From: Salminus brasiliensis
Lineage: Eukaryota; Chordata; Actinopteri; Characiformes; Bryconidae
Direction of reading: 5' to 3'
DNA length: 64,000 nucleotides
Assembly (NCBI RefSeq): GCF_030463535.1
Contig: NC_132893.1
Location: 35,837,344 to 35,901,343 of the forward strand
The notes under the pieces: model-generated
What the model saw: only the letters and a program-made list of their open reading frames with translations
Told to the model about the DNA's origin: nothing
Databases searched by the model: none
Shown: piece after piece, positions 26,526 to 40,500 of the stretch
Layout: each line of letters begins with the position of its first letter
Numbering within the stretch: the stretch's first letter is position 1
Program-made: the position numbers and the translations under genes

Positions 26526-28030
26526 ATATAACTGCAGCTTGCCCACTCTGGACAGCCCTGTATAGTCAACTAACCTCAGAGGCTTATCTGTGTTGACCTT
26601 TATATAGTTACTGTCATATCAAAACCTCATAACTCCAGCGGTCTGTTACACAGTGTGGATGCACCTCGGTGAACAGACCAGCTGGCCCTCTGTAAAATTA
26701 GAATTTCAGAGATCTGAGGTGTTTATTATAACAGTGACTGTAGAAAATCACATCAATCAAATCACACCAGATATCCAGAGCCCTCACTAAGGAAGCACTG
26801 TGGGGTTCAGTTAGCGCTGTAATAGCAGCTTTCCCTCCAGCGGCTACATTAAGTATTCCACCTTCGAGCCATTTTACATCTGAAACACAAGGAATCGCTG
26901 GGTTTCGTCTGCTTCAGAATGATGAACTGCTGCTCTGACAATTCATCACACAGCTTTACGGCCTGGAGACCCACTATATCATCTTCAACTTTCCTCACTC
27001 TCTCCGTGTCTCAGGTAAAATAAATATATGTGGTTCTTTGAGGGGGTGGGAGGTGGGGGGGGCTGTCCCAGATTGCCAGGAATGCTGCCAGAAATGCCTG
27101 GCTTTCAGCAGCCACCCCTCTCCCCACCATCCAAAACTAACATTCCCAGTGTCCGTACACAAGATAAACGCTCCGTCTGGACACTCACTTACACGCACCC
27201 ACAGCTCGGACTACTTTCCCTGTGATTCAGCAAAGCTAGAACACACAAACACTTCAAAATGAACACCACCCTGATATTAACCCTGTCCCCTCATAGCCGA
27301 ACTCGCTATAGATGAGGGATCTCTGATAGACCTGCCTGCCCGACTGTGAGGTTAATGGCTAAAATGAACCAATGACCATTCAAAGTTCGGTTTGGATGCT
27401 TAACCAGTTCTTTGCCTGATGAAAGCGTTCTAACCATGTTCTAGATATCAGAGGATAGGTAGATAGATTAATAACCACTTCTGAGGTCTGAGGTTCTAAT
27501 AATATTCATATTCAGAACGAGGTTTTAACAGTATTATGATTAAATTTTATTGTTTGTATTTTACAATTTAAAAAATAATGAAAATATGAAGAACTATGAC
27601 TCAATTATGATTCATCAGACATGAACCTGATGTGCAGGTGTGAAGGAACTGACTCAAATGAAGAATTTAAAAATCCAAAGCAAGCAAGCAAGCAGATCTC
27701 CAGAGCATATGGATTTATGACTGGTTTAATTGTTATGGTGAATGTTTAAAAAAGTAGGAGACAGAGTAGCAGTGTTACGGTGGAGGCCGCTGGAATTGAG
27801 TGGTCCTTGTCCGTATTGTGTGATTAGATTCGGATATGTCCCCTCACTGGAGTGCAGGCGACCCCCTCCCCACCCTCACCCCCACCTGCAACTGTCCCAG
27901 AGTTTTAGAGTCAACTTTACTACAATGCAAAAGGCAAGACAAGGCTATATACTGCTGATAAAAGAAGAGTACAATTCAGATCTGGGGTTTATATTAGATA
28001 TGTAAGTCAACGCTGCTGAGGGCTGTTGAG
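26526..28030 (-). other. Region after the sfrp1 stop, probably including its 3' UTR
   Basis: No coding sequence. AATAAA on the minus strand at 27551-27546 would give a 3' UTR of about 0.5 kb. A stretch near 27487-27530 (gttctaataatattcatatt) resembles the 29-bp unit. Confidence 0.4.
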
Positions 28031-28341
28031 TCATTTAAATTGGAAGTCAGTATTGGGACATTTGTGTCTCCTTATAGTCTTCTTGAACTCCTTAGATTTG
28101 TCCCACTTGTGGATGCCAGTCAGTAGGTAGCGCTTCCCGACTTTCCGACCCATTAGCAGGTTCATGCTCCCCAAGCTGTCCAGCTGCTGACAATTGCAGG
28201 CTTCTCCGTTCCTCAGATACAACACCATCTTCTTCAGAGCCTCTTTCTTTAGATTCCCAAGCCTCACTGCTTTACTCTTCTGCAAGATCACCTTCTTATC
28301 ATTGTTCTCTTTTCTTACTTCCTTTATTTTGGCTTTGATGG
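28031..28341 (-). CDS. sfrp1: sfrp1 exon 3 (netrin-like domain C-terminus)
   Basis: Last coding exon, 102 residues plus stop. The acceptor is ...cccattacag, ending at 28342. It reads IKAKIKEVRKENNDKK at the front and ends KCPNTDFQFK, close to the SFRP1 tail. It includes the basic stretch and the cysteine pair CNC of the NTR fold. The stop is at 28033-28031. Confidence 0.92.
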
Positions 28342-31300
28342 CTGTAATGGGAAAAAAAGAAAGTGGTTTATTTCAGATTATCAGAAAACAACTTAAAAAC
28401 ATACATATTTACTTTTTTTTTTTTTTTTAGCAATTTCTATTCTATTTAACGGCAAAAAAACACTGATCTAAATAAAATCCACTGTGTTCGTAAGGAGGAA
28501 AATAAAAGTCAGAATCAGATAACACACAATAAGCTAATATTAAATTTGATGCCCTTCAATCACTGCAAAATGTTTCTACAGAATTTCACAATCCCTGCTG
28601 TATTACTTCGCCTGGAGGACGCTAAAAGCCAGACTGGTTTTGATAAATGCGCCTTATGTTGGAGCCAAGAGCTCGCTCTAGTTTATGCCTTTCAGATGCT
28701 GTTCCGCGTTAATTGTGCGGCACCGAGTCGTGCAATGTACCAAATTTCGCTATCTCACAGGATTTATGCGGATAGTGTTCTTGGGAAATACGCTGGAGGT
28801 GCTGGACACGAGTATTAATTCTCGCTTCTGCTCCAAATTCAGAGAGAGCTTATTATGGAGCCCTGAGGAACTCCTTAACGCTATTAAAACTATTAGAACT
28901 AGCTTCAATATTGTTAAAGACACCTACGCACAACTGAATACACAGCTGGGTGTGAAATATGATTAAATGTTATTAAATGTTGTCAGTTTGCTGTTACGAG
29001 TGTATGAGTGAAAAAACAACAGCAACCAGTGAACAGCAACTACATAACACACATAGCAACAAGCAGCTGTTTGGATGATATTTAGAACTAACCTGCGTCA
29101 GACCAGCTGCCACCTACCAGTCCGACCAGCAGGCCAGCACCCCCCACCACCATCCATGTCAGACCAGCAGCACACCCTCCTACCACTGCTACCTTCCTAA
29201 TGACCATGTTAAACCTAAATGGACTCTTAACTATCTGCACTATTAATATCACCACTATTACCCATCATTCCTCTCATTACTCTGACCATCACTGCCATGA
29301 CTTTATTAAGTTATTCTACACCATGATTATTATATTATGATTATGATCTGAGCAGTTCAACAGTTTAGATGGTTCGGTAACTTTTATCAATAATTTATAA
29401 ATAGTTCTGATCAGAGGAGGACGGGTCGGGTCCCCCTTGTGAGTCTTGGTTCCTCCCAAGGTTTCTTCCTCCAGCTCTGAGGGAGGTTCTCCGTGCCACT
29501 GTCGCGGTTGGCTGCTCACTGGGGGTCTTAGATTTTTTATGTCCTATATTTATATATTTTTCTGCATTTTACTAATTACTGATTATGTAAAGCTGCTTTG
29601 TGACAAGAACAGTTGTAAAAAGCTATACAGATAAATCTGGCTTGACTTGACCTTTTTGGTTAAATGATTTTCTGGACTTTTATTAGAGTGTAAGACATAT
29701 ATATGTATAGACATATGAGTTGTATAATATGCTGTTTATGGGACAGACTTTGTCCCTCTCGCACACCCTTGATAAGCCTCAAATGCCCGACAGCCTGTTG
29801 CCCTTCGGCCTCCGTCAGTAGAGTACTCCCTACCGCTGACCAGGAGCCAACCTCCGCCAAGCCTCGTATCCCTGTGGACGTCTAGTCGTAACTTTCTGAG
29901 GTCTTCGCGCTGCCCCTTTCTCCACATCCACTGTCACATGCAGTTCTGTTACCACATCCAACACCATTACCTTCATCATACTGTTTTGGTGTGTCGGTGT
30001 GCATCATAAATTGTGAAATTGGCGTATTCGAGTATCGTGATGAAGCATTGTTGCTGTATCGCCCACCATCAGCCTCGAGACCAGCCAGATCAGATCGGTC
30101 ACAGCCGCACAGCTGCTCCGAGACGCGCTTGAAAAGAGCCGGCAAAGCGCTGGCGCCGGTACGGAAACGTGGGGAAACGTGGGGAAACTTCAGGTCACTG
30201 AGTCTCGAGCTGCACGACATCAGATGCTGTTTTTTCATTTTTCATGATTTTCTTATTTTTTTTTATTCCCCTGAGTTACATCTTAGCATTAATGACGGTC
30301 ATCTGCTATCTTGTCATCACCGTTATGATCTGTTCTGATGGGAAAAGCATGTGCTGGAGAGCTGGATGAGGAACAGCACAAAGGAGAAGAAAAGAACATC
30401 TCTGTTCTGCCAATTCTGCCACCAGCGTATAATAACATTTCATGACAGATTGTTACAACAGAGGATACAGGAATGACACCATCAATAGTTCACTGATGAG
30501 CCCCAGGCAAACTTCATGCTTGCAGTAACAATCGTAACAGAGACATAAAACACTTGATTAAAAGAAAGTTGTAAATTTGCTGTAAAAAAGTATCAAATCT
30601 TTCAAACTGTAGCCTTAACTCATCAGTCTATATCATCTATAAAGGCTTTTACTGTTTTTATAATGTCACAAATCCACATACACATTTATATATAATGTAG
30701 CTCCGCCCACCTCACTGACATTATAAGGAGTATTTCAGCCTGGACTGGTTTTTGAATGATGCACAATACAGGGCACCCAATCAGAACACAGCCACCACTG
30801 AGATCTGAGGAACTGCAGACCTCGCTCACACTGCAAATTTGGCAGTGGTCAGTTTTTAACACTCATATAATGGTGATGATTTATCGCTGGCAAATTTGCT
30901 AAGGTCAGAGATCAAGGCTGAGTAACCGAAAAAAGTATCCAAAATGCTCAACTTACTGTAATGACCTCAGACCTCTGGAATAATGGTCAATAGGCTGCTG
31001 AGCTGGACAGTTTTAGGCATCAACGACATGCTGAACAGATACAACTGAACTAAAATGAATTTTTCTAATAAAACATTATTACATTTTTATAAAACTGTAT
31101 AACCACTCTTTTTCTAATGTCATATAGAGTTTAATTAAAGGTAGACACTCTCACTGACCACTGACGTTATGTTTATTTGAGTTTATTCTAATGTTATATA
31201 GAGTTAATTACAAGTAGACACTCTCACTGACTGCTGACTTTATGCTTATTTGGGTTTATTCTAATGTTATATAGAGTTAATTACAAGTAGACACTCTCAC

Positions 31301-34300
31301 TGACTGCTGACTTTATGTTTATTTGGGTTTATTCTAATGTTATATAGAGTTAATTACAGGTAGACGCTCTCACTGACCACTGACTTTATGTTTATTTGGG
31401 TTTATTCTAATGTTATATAGAGTTAATTACAGGTAGACTCTCACTGACCACTGTCTTTATGTTTATTTGGGTTTATTCTAATGTTATATAGAGTTAATTA
31501 CAAGTAGACACTCTCACTGACTGCTGACTTTATGCTTATTTGGGTTTATTCTAATGTTATATAGAGTTAATTACAAGTAGACACTCTCACTGATCACTGA
31601 CTTTATGTTTATTAGGGTTTATTCTAATGTTATATAGAGTTAATTACACGTAGACACTCTCACTGACCACTGACTATGTTCATTTTTTTATTTTTTTATA
31701 TAGAGTTAATTACAGGTAGACACTCTCACAGCCCACTGACTTTATGTTTATTTGAGTTTATTCTAATGTTATATAGAGTTAATTACAGGTAGACACTCTC
31801 ACTGACCACTGACTTTATGTTCATTTTTTTTATTATTTTTTTTTATATAGAGTTAATTACAGGTTCCAGTCACGTTAGGGCAGCATTCCACAATAAGAAC
31901 ATTATACAAACAGTCAAACATGGTGGTGGTAGTGTCAAGGTGTGGGGAAGCTTTGCTGATTGAGGGCCTTCAAGGCGACCATGAATTCAGCTTTCTCAGA
32001 AAGTCCTACAAGGAGAATGTACATGTCATCAGCCCAGGATCTGAAACCCCTGAGCCTACCATTGAGCAAGAAACAAAGGTTTCAGAGTAGCCGAGGCAAA
32101 AATGCTGCAGCAGGGCTTTTAATAAGCAGCTGATGTTTGAAAGCTTCCCAGTGAAGCAATTCTGCAAAGAAGAGCGAGCCAAAATTCCTCCACAGTCACG
32201 TAAAAGACTAAATTTAGAGGGGCGTTACTTTATCAACTGCCTCCTGGGTGATGTAGGTGTTGCAAACCATTATAAGCTCCGTCAGGAACAACTTTGTGTT
32301 TCCTCACGGCCTCCTTCTGTCTTACCTTACAGCCCTGAGGACCTGAAAGCAGTTAGTGTAACAAACAATCAAAAATAAGGGGGTGAATACATCTTCACAG
32401 CACTGTTAGGAAGGCACAGTAACAACAATCTGCTTAAATTTGAAGATGTTAGAAAATACACTATTTTCTAACAAAGGACAAAAGTATTGGGACACCTGCT
32501 TAATCATTGTTTCTTCTGAAATCAATGGTATTAAAAGAGCTGATCCTGCATCTGTTGGAGTAACCGTTTCTACTGTCTAGAGAAGAACACTAGACTACCA
32601 GATTTTGGAGGAACATTGCTGTGAGGATTTGATTGCATTCACCAACAAGAGCATTAGTGAGGTCAGGATGTTGGATGATGATCAATACTCCACCTCCTCA
32701 TCCCCAACTCATCCCAAAAGTACTGGATGGAGCTCCTCCACCATCATTCCAGAGAGCACAGTTCTTCCACAGCTCCACAGCTCCTCAATGCTGGGGGGCT
32801 TTATACCCCTCTAGCCCACGCCTGGCATTATTAGGCAGCATGGTGCCAATAGGGTCATGATGTTGATCTGCTCCAGAGAGTCCTATTCTATTGGTGGTAC
32901 TTCTCTACAGGGACTAGACAAGCTGTGTAACATCTGAAATCATTAATTAGAAGGGGTGTCCACAAACTTTAGTCCAAGAACCCTTAAAAGTGAAGGAGGG
33001 GTCTTTAACGAATCAGAATATACAGTAGCAGCCCATACTGCACTCGTAACCCTGCTTAAAGACGGCGGTCTGCGCAGACTTTCAAACAGCTCCACAGAGT
33101 CGCCCTGTCAACAAGCCAAGAAAGCTATTGTCAGAAGCGGGAAAGAAAACGCTCCCTGGGTTTCGTCGTAAAAGATCCCATGAAATTGTTGCCGTCAGCA
33201 ACCGTGTTTGAGCTTCCTGACGCTGACAACATCTCAAAACCCTAAAAAAAGGAAAGTGGTTGAGCTCCATCCACATAACCGCTGCTTAGTTACTGGAAGT
33301 GCGATGGAGGCCGTGGTTGCGTTCTTTTTTTTTTTCCTTCCTGTTTTTTGTAAACAACAAATGCTTCCATTTCTGGTTTCAATCAAATAATCCTCAGTGC
33401 ATGTCAGCATGACCATGTTGTCCTGTACCGAGCGGGCCAAACAAACTCAATCTACTCCAGAAATAAAAACACGGCTTTGAGCTCGGGCCACTTGGGTCGC
33501 GGCTAACGGAACCACTGGCAGCGAGACGGCAAAAACGGGCCGAAGCGAAAGTAAACAAGGGTGCCACGCGGTCCTGTGTGTTTACTCGCTCTGTACACAT
33601 ACATGCCACCACGCCGAGGGGCCACATGTCCGATCTCCCGGGGAGGGGTCGACAGGCCGCAGCCGGCGCGCTCAAAAGAAAACTCTGAGAGTGATTATTG
33701 GAAACAAATGTGGAGGAGAGTCGAGCAGACGGCCGCGAGGAGCAGAGAGGAGCGCTTGATATGCGTCCACAGACTTTTACAGTTTAATCAGGCTTAATTG
33801 CTTCCAATAGTAACAGCATGCGGAGAGGTGCTCGAGATGAGGGACATGTCAGCTGTGGTGCGTACAGAGACACACTTCCACAGAGTTCATATCAGGATTT
33901 CTTCAGATGTGTGCAGAAGTTTGTGCGCTCCCAGGCAAACTCCAAATAGTGTAGATAAGTTTGTCCTCTGACTGTTTATTTACTGTGTTTATTTATACAC
34001 ACTACACAACGATTAGCGCACATTCTATACAGCATGGCCTATCACTGTCCAACCGGTTAAATTCAGTACATAAACAGAATCTCTCTAAGTGTGTTTACTG
34101 TAGAGGACTGTTGAACGACATGCTGAACTGATACAACTGAACTAAAACAAATTTTTCTAATATAACAGTTTATAAAACTGTATAACCACTCACTCATGTT
34201 TATTTGGGTTTATTCTAATGTTATATAGAGTTAATTACAGGTAGACGCTTTCACTGACCACTGACTTTATGTTTATTTGGGTTTATTCTAATGTTATATA

Positions 34301-36488
34301 GAATTAATTACAGGTAGACACTCTCACTGACCACTGACTTTATGTGTATTTGGGTTTATTCTAATGTTATATAGAGTTAATTACAGGTAGACGCTCTCAC
34401 TGACCACTGACTTTATGTTTATTTGGGTTTATTCTAATGTTCTATAGAATTAATTACAGGTAAACGCTCTCACTGACCACTGACTTTATGTTTATTTGGG
34501 TTTATTCTAATGTTCTATAGAATTAATTACAGGTAGACACTCACTGACCACTGACTTTATGTGTATTTGGGTTTATTCTAATGTTATATAGAGTTAATTA
34601 CAGGTAGACGCTCTCACTGACCATTGACTTTATGTTTATTTGGGTTTATTCTAATGTTATATAGAATTAATTACAGGTAAACGCTCTCACTGACCACTGA
34701 CTTTATGTTTATTTGGGTTTATTCTAATGTTCTATAGAATTAATTACAGGTAGACACTCTCACTGACCACTGACTCATGTTTATTTGGGTTTATTCTAAT
34801 GTTATATAGAGTTAATTACAGGTAGACACTCTCACTGACCACTGACTTTATGTTTATCCTATGCAATGTCTATGATCTGTCTGTGATTCTTACAGCTGAA
34901 ATATGGTTTTTAGCTGATTCTTACGACTGAGTTGGACAGATTTACCAGCGTAACCAGTTTTCTGGTTTCACTTTTACTGCAAACTTCATGTGGACGTTTC
35001 TTTGTAATCCATCACACTGCTCACATCAGCTGACAGGAATCCGGAGCGCCGCAGTCTCAGGAATTTTACAGCCAAACCTTCCAGATCTACATGCTGGAAG
35101 TAGTTCTGATGTGCTTTCACTTCCATTCTCCGGTAATGATAAACAGCTTTTAGCCTTTCCACTCATTATCTCACCAGTTTAACCACTGCATGACTTCTCG
35201 CTCGCTGTGGAAGCAGTACGGCCCCTCAGAAACTCCGTTTTGGGGGTCTTTTCGAACCCAGGGTGAACAATTTGTCTTTGGGGGCAAAAAGGTTTTTACA
35301 GGAGTAGGCTTTACATTTAACAGCCCAATATAACTGTAATAAAGTGTGGCTGGGCTGTAACAAATGCAGATCGTGGTCTGGTGTGGCCTCATACACACAT
35401 ACAGACATTCATCCACATAAATTATAAAAAATAATAAACCTGAAAAGTCCTGAAAATAAATAACTGTGGTTTATCTGTTCCTCATTCAATTAATTCGTTT
35501 TCTTTTGTAATATCTGTACTGTCATATGCAAATGTTTTGGCGCCCCTCTCAGATTCCATGTATACACAAGGACCAGACAAGCTGTGTGTGTGTGTGTGTG
35601 TGTGCATTTGCACGTCTGTGTCAGCAATGGGTGCAACTTAAACTAGCTGAATGCATTCATTACAAGGGGTGTCCACAAACATTTTATTCTTTATTATTTA
35701 TTGTATTCTGATGGATCATGCACCAGCTATTTCGATCCTGATCCAGCTCTGATCCTCTACCCTCTCTGCTTGTTCGTGCTGTAGAGCCGCCATAAACGGA
35801 CGCGGTCTGCTGCAGCGAGGGTTCGAGCGTTCACAGACCATAACAAAGCACTTATGGAACTGATTTCCAGGGGAGAGTCGAACGTCTGAACCCGCAGCTC
35901 CTGCTGAGTCTCTGCTGTCTGCTCTGTATGTAGAGCAGTAGGTCATAAAACAACAGCTTCTACACATGGAGCCGTTCCACAGAACTCCACAGACCCCTGA
36001 GATCGCCCAGCATCCAACAGACTGATAGACAGTTAGCCTCAGTGAACAACATACAGTTACGGCAGGGCGTGAGAAAGCATGGGTCAGCTTCCCGGAAACC
36101 AAAACCTGACCAACGAGCAGCACTCTGTCTCACCGTGAGCCACTGGTGCGTCTCAGTCAGATATACAGCAGCTATGATGCTGCTTCTGAAATCTGATTGG
36201 CTGAGGGATGTTCTCAGTTGTTGTGAAATACTCAAATATACACATTATTTTAAAACAATATTAAAAACAATGATATTATCGTTATTGTTATTATTATTTT
36301 TATTATATCTTCAGTCTGGGTTTGAAGACGGCAAGCGGTTCGGACACTGGGCTGTTCGGACACCCAGGGGAAGTTTGTTCCACCACTTCAATGTAGGACA
36401 GAAAAAAGTCTGGACGCTCGTCTTCCGTGGACCTTAAAGGTTATTCTATTATTGTTATTATGATTATTATTATTATTTATTACATAGG

Positions 36489-36543
<55 letters not shown>

Positions 36544-37512
36544 TATTCTTGGGCCAATAAAACAAGCAGATGCCATTCTCCCTCCCACTTCAAGAAGCAC
36601 TTAGTAAATAACAGACAGGTCGGGTCATTTTTTCACACACTGCTTTAGTTACGAAGATTCGGGGAAACACTCCTTAATTAATGAACGTTCATAAACACGA
36701 GTTCAGGCAGGTTTTAGCATTACGAGGCTTTTGGAGCTCCAGTTTATTAAGGACTCATAACTGAATCCTAATGTAGCTCCCTGGTGTGTGGTGATGACGG
36801 GCTTTCTTTATATATAGATCATGCTATTGACTGGGAGCTCGTGTTTTAGGCCTCACACCAGCTCCGACTCAGGAGGACTGGGAAAGCTGGAACCTGCATG
36901 TTTATCACCTCATCCAAGACTACTTAGCTGAACCTCGGGGTTCTGATCTCAGTGTGCCAAGCGAGTGAATTACTCATCAGGCACCAATTAGAGGCGTCCT
37001 TATGATACTGTCACATTGATGTTTCACAGAAAGCAGGATTCTGGCTTCCCCTCCCCACAATTCCCACATCGCTGAACCCCTAGTGAACATACCTCCAGAT
37101 ATCGCGATGCTGCGTTTTCAGCACATCACTCACACCTCTGTAAATAATAAACAAGGAATGCTTCAGCTGCCGCTGGACCCGTCCGGTAAACCCCTGAAGA
37201 GCCAGCTTTACCGAGATGAATAATTCAGTGCAGCTGAAGGCCAGAAACTCTCAGGCTCAATCTGCCTGCTTTAGTGTACTAGGAAGGGATTTGACTGTGG
37301 CATTGTGCCTGTGTGCCTGCGTGTGTGTGCCTGCGTGTGTGTGCCTGCGTGTGTGTGTGTGTGCCTGTGTGTGTGTGTGTTTGTGTGTGTTCTGGCAGAG
37401 GCTGTTATCATTGTTAATGTTGGCATGGTCAGAAACCTTTTGCAGCATCTGAATCCAAAATGCACATTTTAAAAGCCCTTATTTTTTAAAAGAATCTTAT
37501 TAAGAACATTTT

Positions 37513-37547
<35 letters not shown>

Positions 37548-40500
37548 CAGCACAGAGGTTTGGAAGCAACCTTGACTTGCAAAAATAAAAATAAACAATA
37601 GTAGGTAAAAACCAGTGACTATATATATATATATATTTGTTTGTGTGTGTGTGTGTGTGTGCATTTAGTATATAATCTAAAATAATATTACAATTTTAAT
37701 AATATTTAATAATATTAGACACAATGTCGTCTCACACCTGTACTCAGGCACTGCCTTACTAGATGCCGAGTAGATTTAACTGAAACATATTAATTACATG
37801 TTAAAAAAGGTTCTACTTGGTTCCACCTGGTGGAACGTTAATGCTTCAAACAAGTCAAATATCCAATCTAATCATCTGACATCAACACAGTCAGTAACCT
37901 GTCCTGCTATATTTGGATTTCTAAAGCCCAAACACCAGGTTTTCCCTTCTGTTTACCTGTTGTTGTTGTTGTTGTTGTTCTGGGTGCAGTTTGTTTACAG
38001 GCTGATGGTAAACACTGATATCAGACGGATATAAAGAGACTCACTGAACTCGCTGGCACACATGTGCTCCAGGATGGCATCCAGGCTCATGTCATCATCA
38101 CACGGTGGGCAAACACTGATGACTGCAGGAACAGAAAGAAACATCACTTGACATCTCTATCACAGCTCAGACAACATAACTCATTATCTAGAACCTGTTT
38201 GGTTCTCGCTGTTGTGATTCTGTCTCAGCGCTGTCTCTCTCAATACATGAAGGTTTGATAAACATCAGATGTTCCATAAAAGCTTTGGCAGGAGGTCAGA
38301 TGAAAAAAAAAGGTTCTTTAGAGCAATTCCAGAGTAGAACCACCTTCGGTTCTACAAGGAACGTTTAAATGGATGTCTCAGCAAAGAAGCAGGATTGCAA
38401 ATGAGAAGTGTGAAGAACCTTTTTTAAAAAGTTCTAAAGGTAGGTTCTAGAGCCACACAAGAACCGAGCCAAGAACTGTTTAGGAACCTTTACTTGCATG
38501 AGCGTGAGGAACCTCCACTTAATGTAAAGAACTGTGCAGCTAAGACCTTAAGGAACCTGCACTTTCAAGAGTATAAACATGACAGTGACAAATACATTTA
38601 CAAATACTGATACATTATATGGACAAAAGTATTGGGACACACCCCTATCACATGATGCATGCAGTTTAACCAGCTCTATGCAGAAATCATACATTTTAGT
38701 TCTAGCTAAATTGGTCAAATTTTATGACATTCACTGTATGGACAAAAGTATTGGGACACGCCTCTTATTCACTGAATTCAGGTGTCTGATTCAGTGCCAT
38801 TCAGCCACAGGTGTATAAAATCCAGCCTCTAGTCCTGCAGTCTGTCTTTCTTCCACACATCAGTGAAAGAACAGGAGGTTCTGAAGAGCTCACTGAACTC
38901 CAGCGTGGTTCTGTATGTAATAGGAGACACCGCTGCACCAACAGCAACAAGTCAGCTGGTGAAATCTCCTCCCTCCTAGATCTTCCTCCATCAGCTGTGA
39001 GTGGTGTTATTATTGAACAGTGGAAGAGTTTAGGAGGAACAGCTCACAGAGAGCAGCTCAGCCACCGAGTGTCTGTCAGACCACGTAAAGATGCAGAGCG
39101 GGGTCAGGGCCGAGTGCTGAGGAGAAGAAGGTCGGCCTGCATGAGAGCAGCTAACTGGATAAGAGCACAGTCAGGCAGCACTGAGGGATAAAGCTGCTTC
39201 ACAGCGTTTAGCTGTACTCGAGCTTTAACTCTAAAACACAGGAGCAGCAAACCAACCTCTCCCAATTTCGACTGAATTTCATACACACTCTCAACTGCCT
39301 CATTTCTGCAGAGAAGCAGCAGCTTACCATAAAAATATGACTCATAATGTATAATATTATATATTTATATATATATATATATATATGACAGGCTAGTTCA
39401 TTGGGCAGGTTGAGAGGACGCAATCAGTAATCAGTAATGAGTGTTTGAAAAGTGTTGTTTTTGTACATTAAGCAGTGTGTTAACCCTTTAAACTCTTTAT
39501 GTGGGTCAATAAAAGTTACATATTTTAACATATTTACATATTTTTAACATATTGTAACATAAAAGTTACAAATTACTGCATCATTAGTAAAAATTTAACT
39601 CGGAAATAAGACTAAAGGCTAAAATGCCAGTTCAGGTTTTGAACCTTGGACCTGTCAATACAGAATTAAAAGTGTACATAAATGTAATTAATTCTATAAT
39701 AATTTATGCAATTACGTGTATGAAGATTTCAGATGTAAATTGCATGTATATGAAAATAACAATAGTAACTCTTGACTGCTTTGGGTATATAACTTGATAT
39801 TACTTTATATATAAATATTACTATTGATATTACTTATGTAATCTTACATGACTTTATATATAATAATAAAAAAGAAGACTTTACATTTAGACTAGAGGCT
39901 GGTTCACTGGGCTGTAGAGAGTACTCGCCATCAGTAAGACGGGGTCACTGGTTGTTGTTTTAGGCTTTTTTCACATTAAGCATTTTAGAATGGAACAGTC
40001 GGGTGGTGTATTTGTATTTGTATTCGATTTATACTGGATAAAGTATCTGTGTTTTCCCCCCTAAATAGCCCACCGCGTGCAGATTGAAACATCTGACTTT
40101 AATATACGACTTATAATTAAAGCAAAACATGTCCAAAAACAAGCAAACAAAATCTCATTTCTAATTAATACCAGACCGAGTAGCGTTGTTCTGCTGGAGT
40201 CGGCTCGCTCGCTGTGAAACATACTTTCAGGAAACCTCATTCTCCTTCTCCTTTTAATGAGAGCATCACCAGAAGTGTCTATTTAGCGGTAAGCCTAGAC
40301 TTCTGAGGGCCAAAAAGAAGGTGCTGTCGTCTACCAGCAGCACTTTTGGTCCCAAAAAGAAGCATGTTTTGAAAATAATTTGACCTTTTCATCAAGTAAA
40401 TCTTCTTTAGGTCTTTAAAGAAGCATGTTTGAAAAAAAAAAAAATCTGATAAATAATTAAATTAAAAAATCTAATATATAAGATAATAAAAAAAATAAAA

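Noticed and set aside
29882-30338. 118- and 115-codon frames on opposite strands
   Set aside because: No domain on either strand; they lie in sfrp1 intron 2 and are probably chance or transposon-derived.
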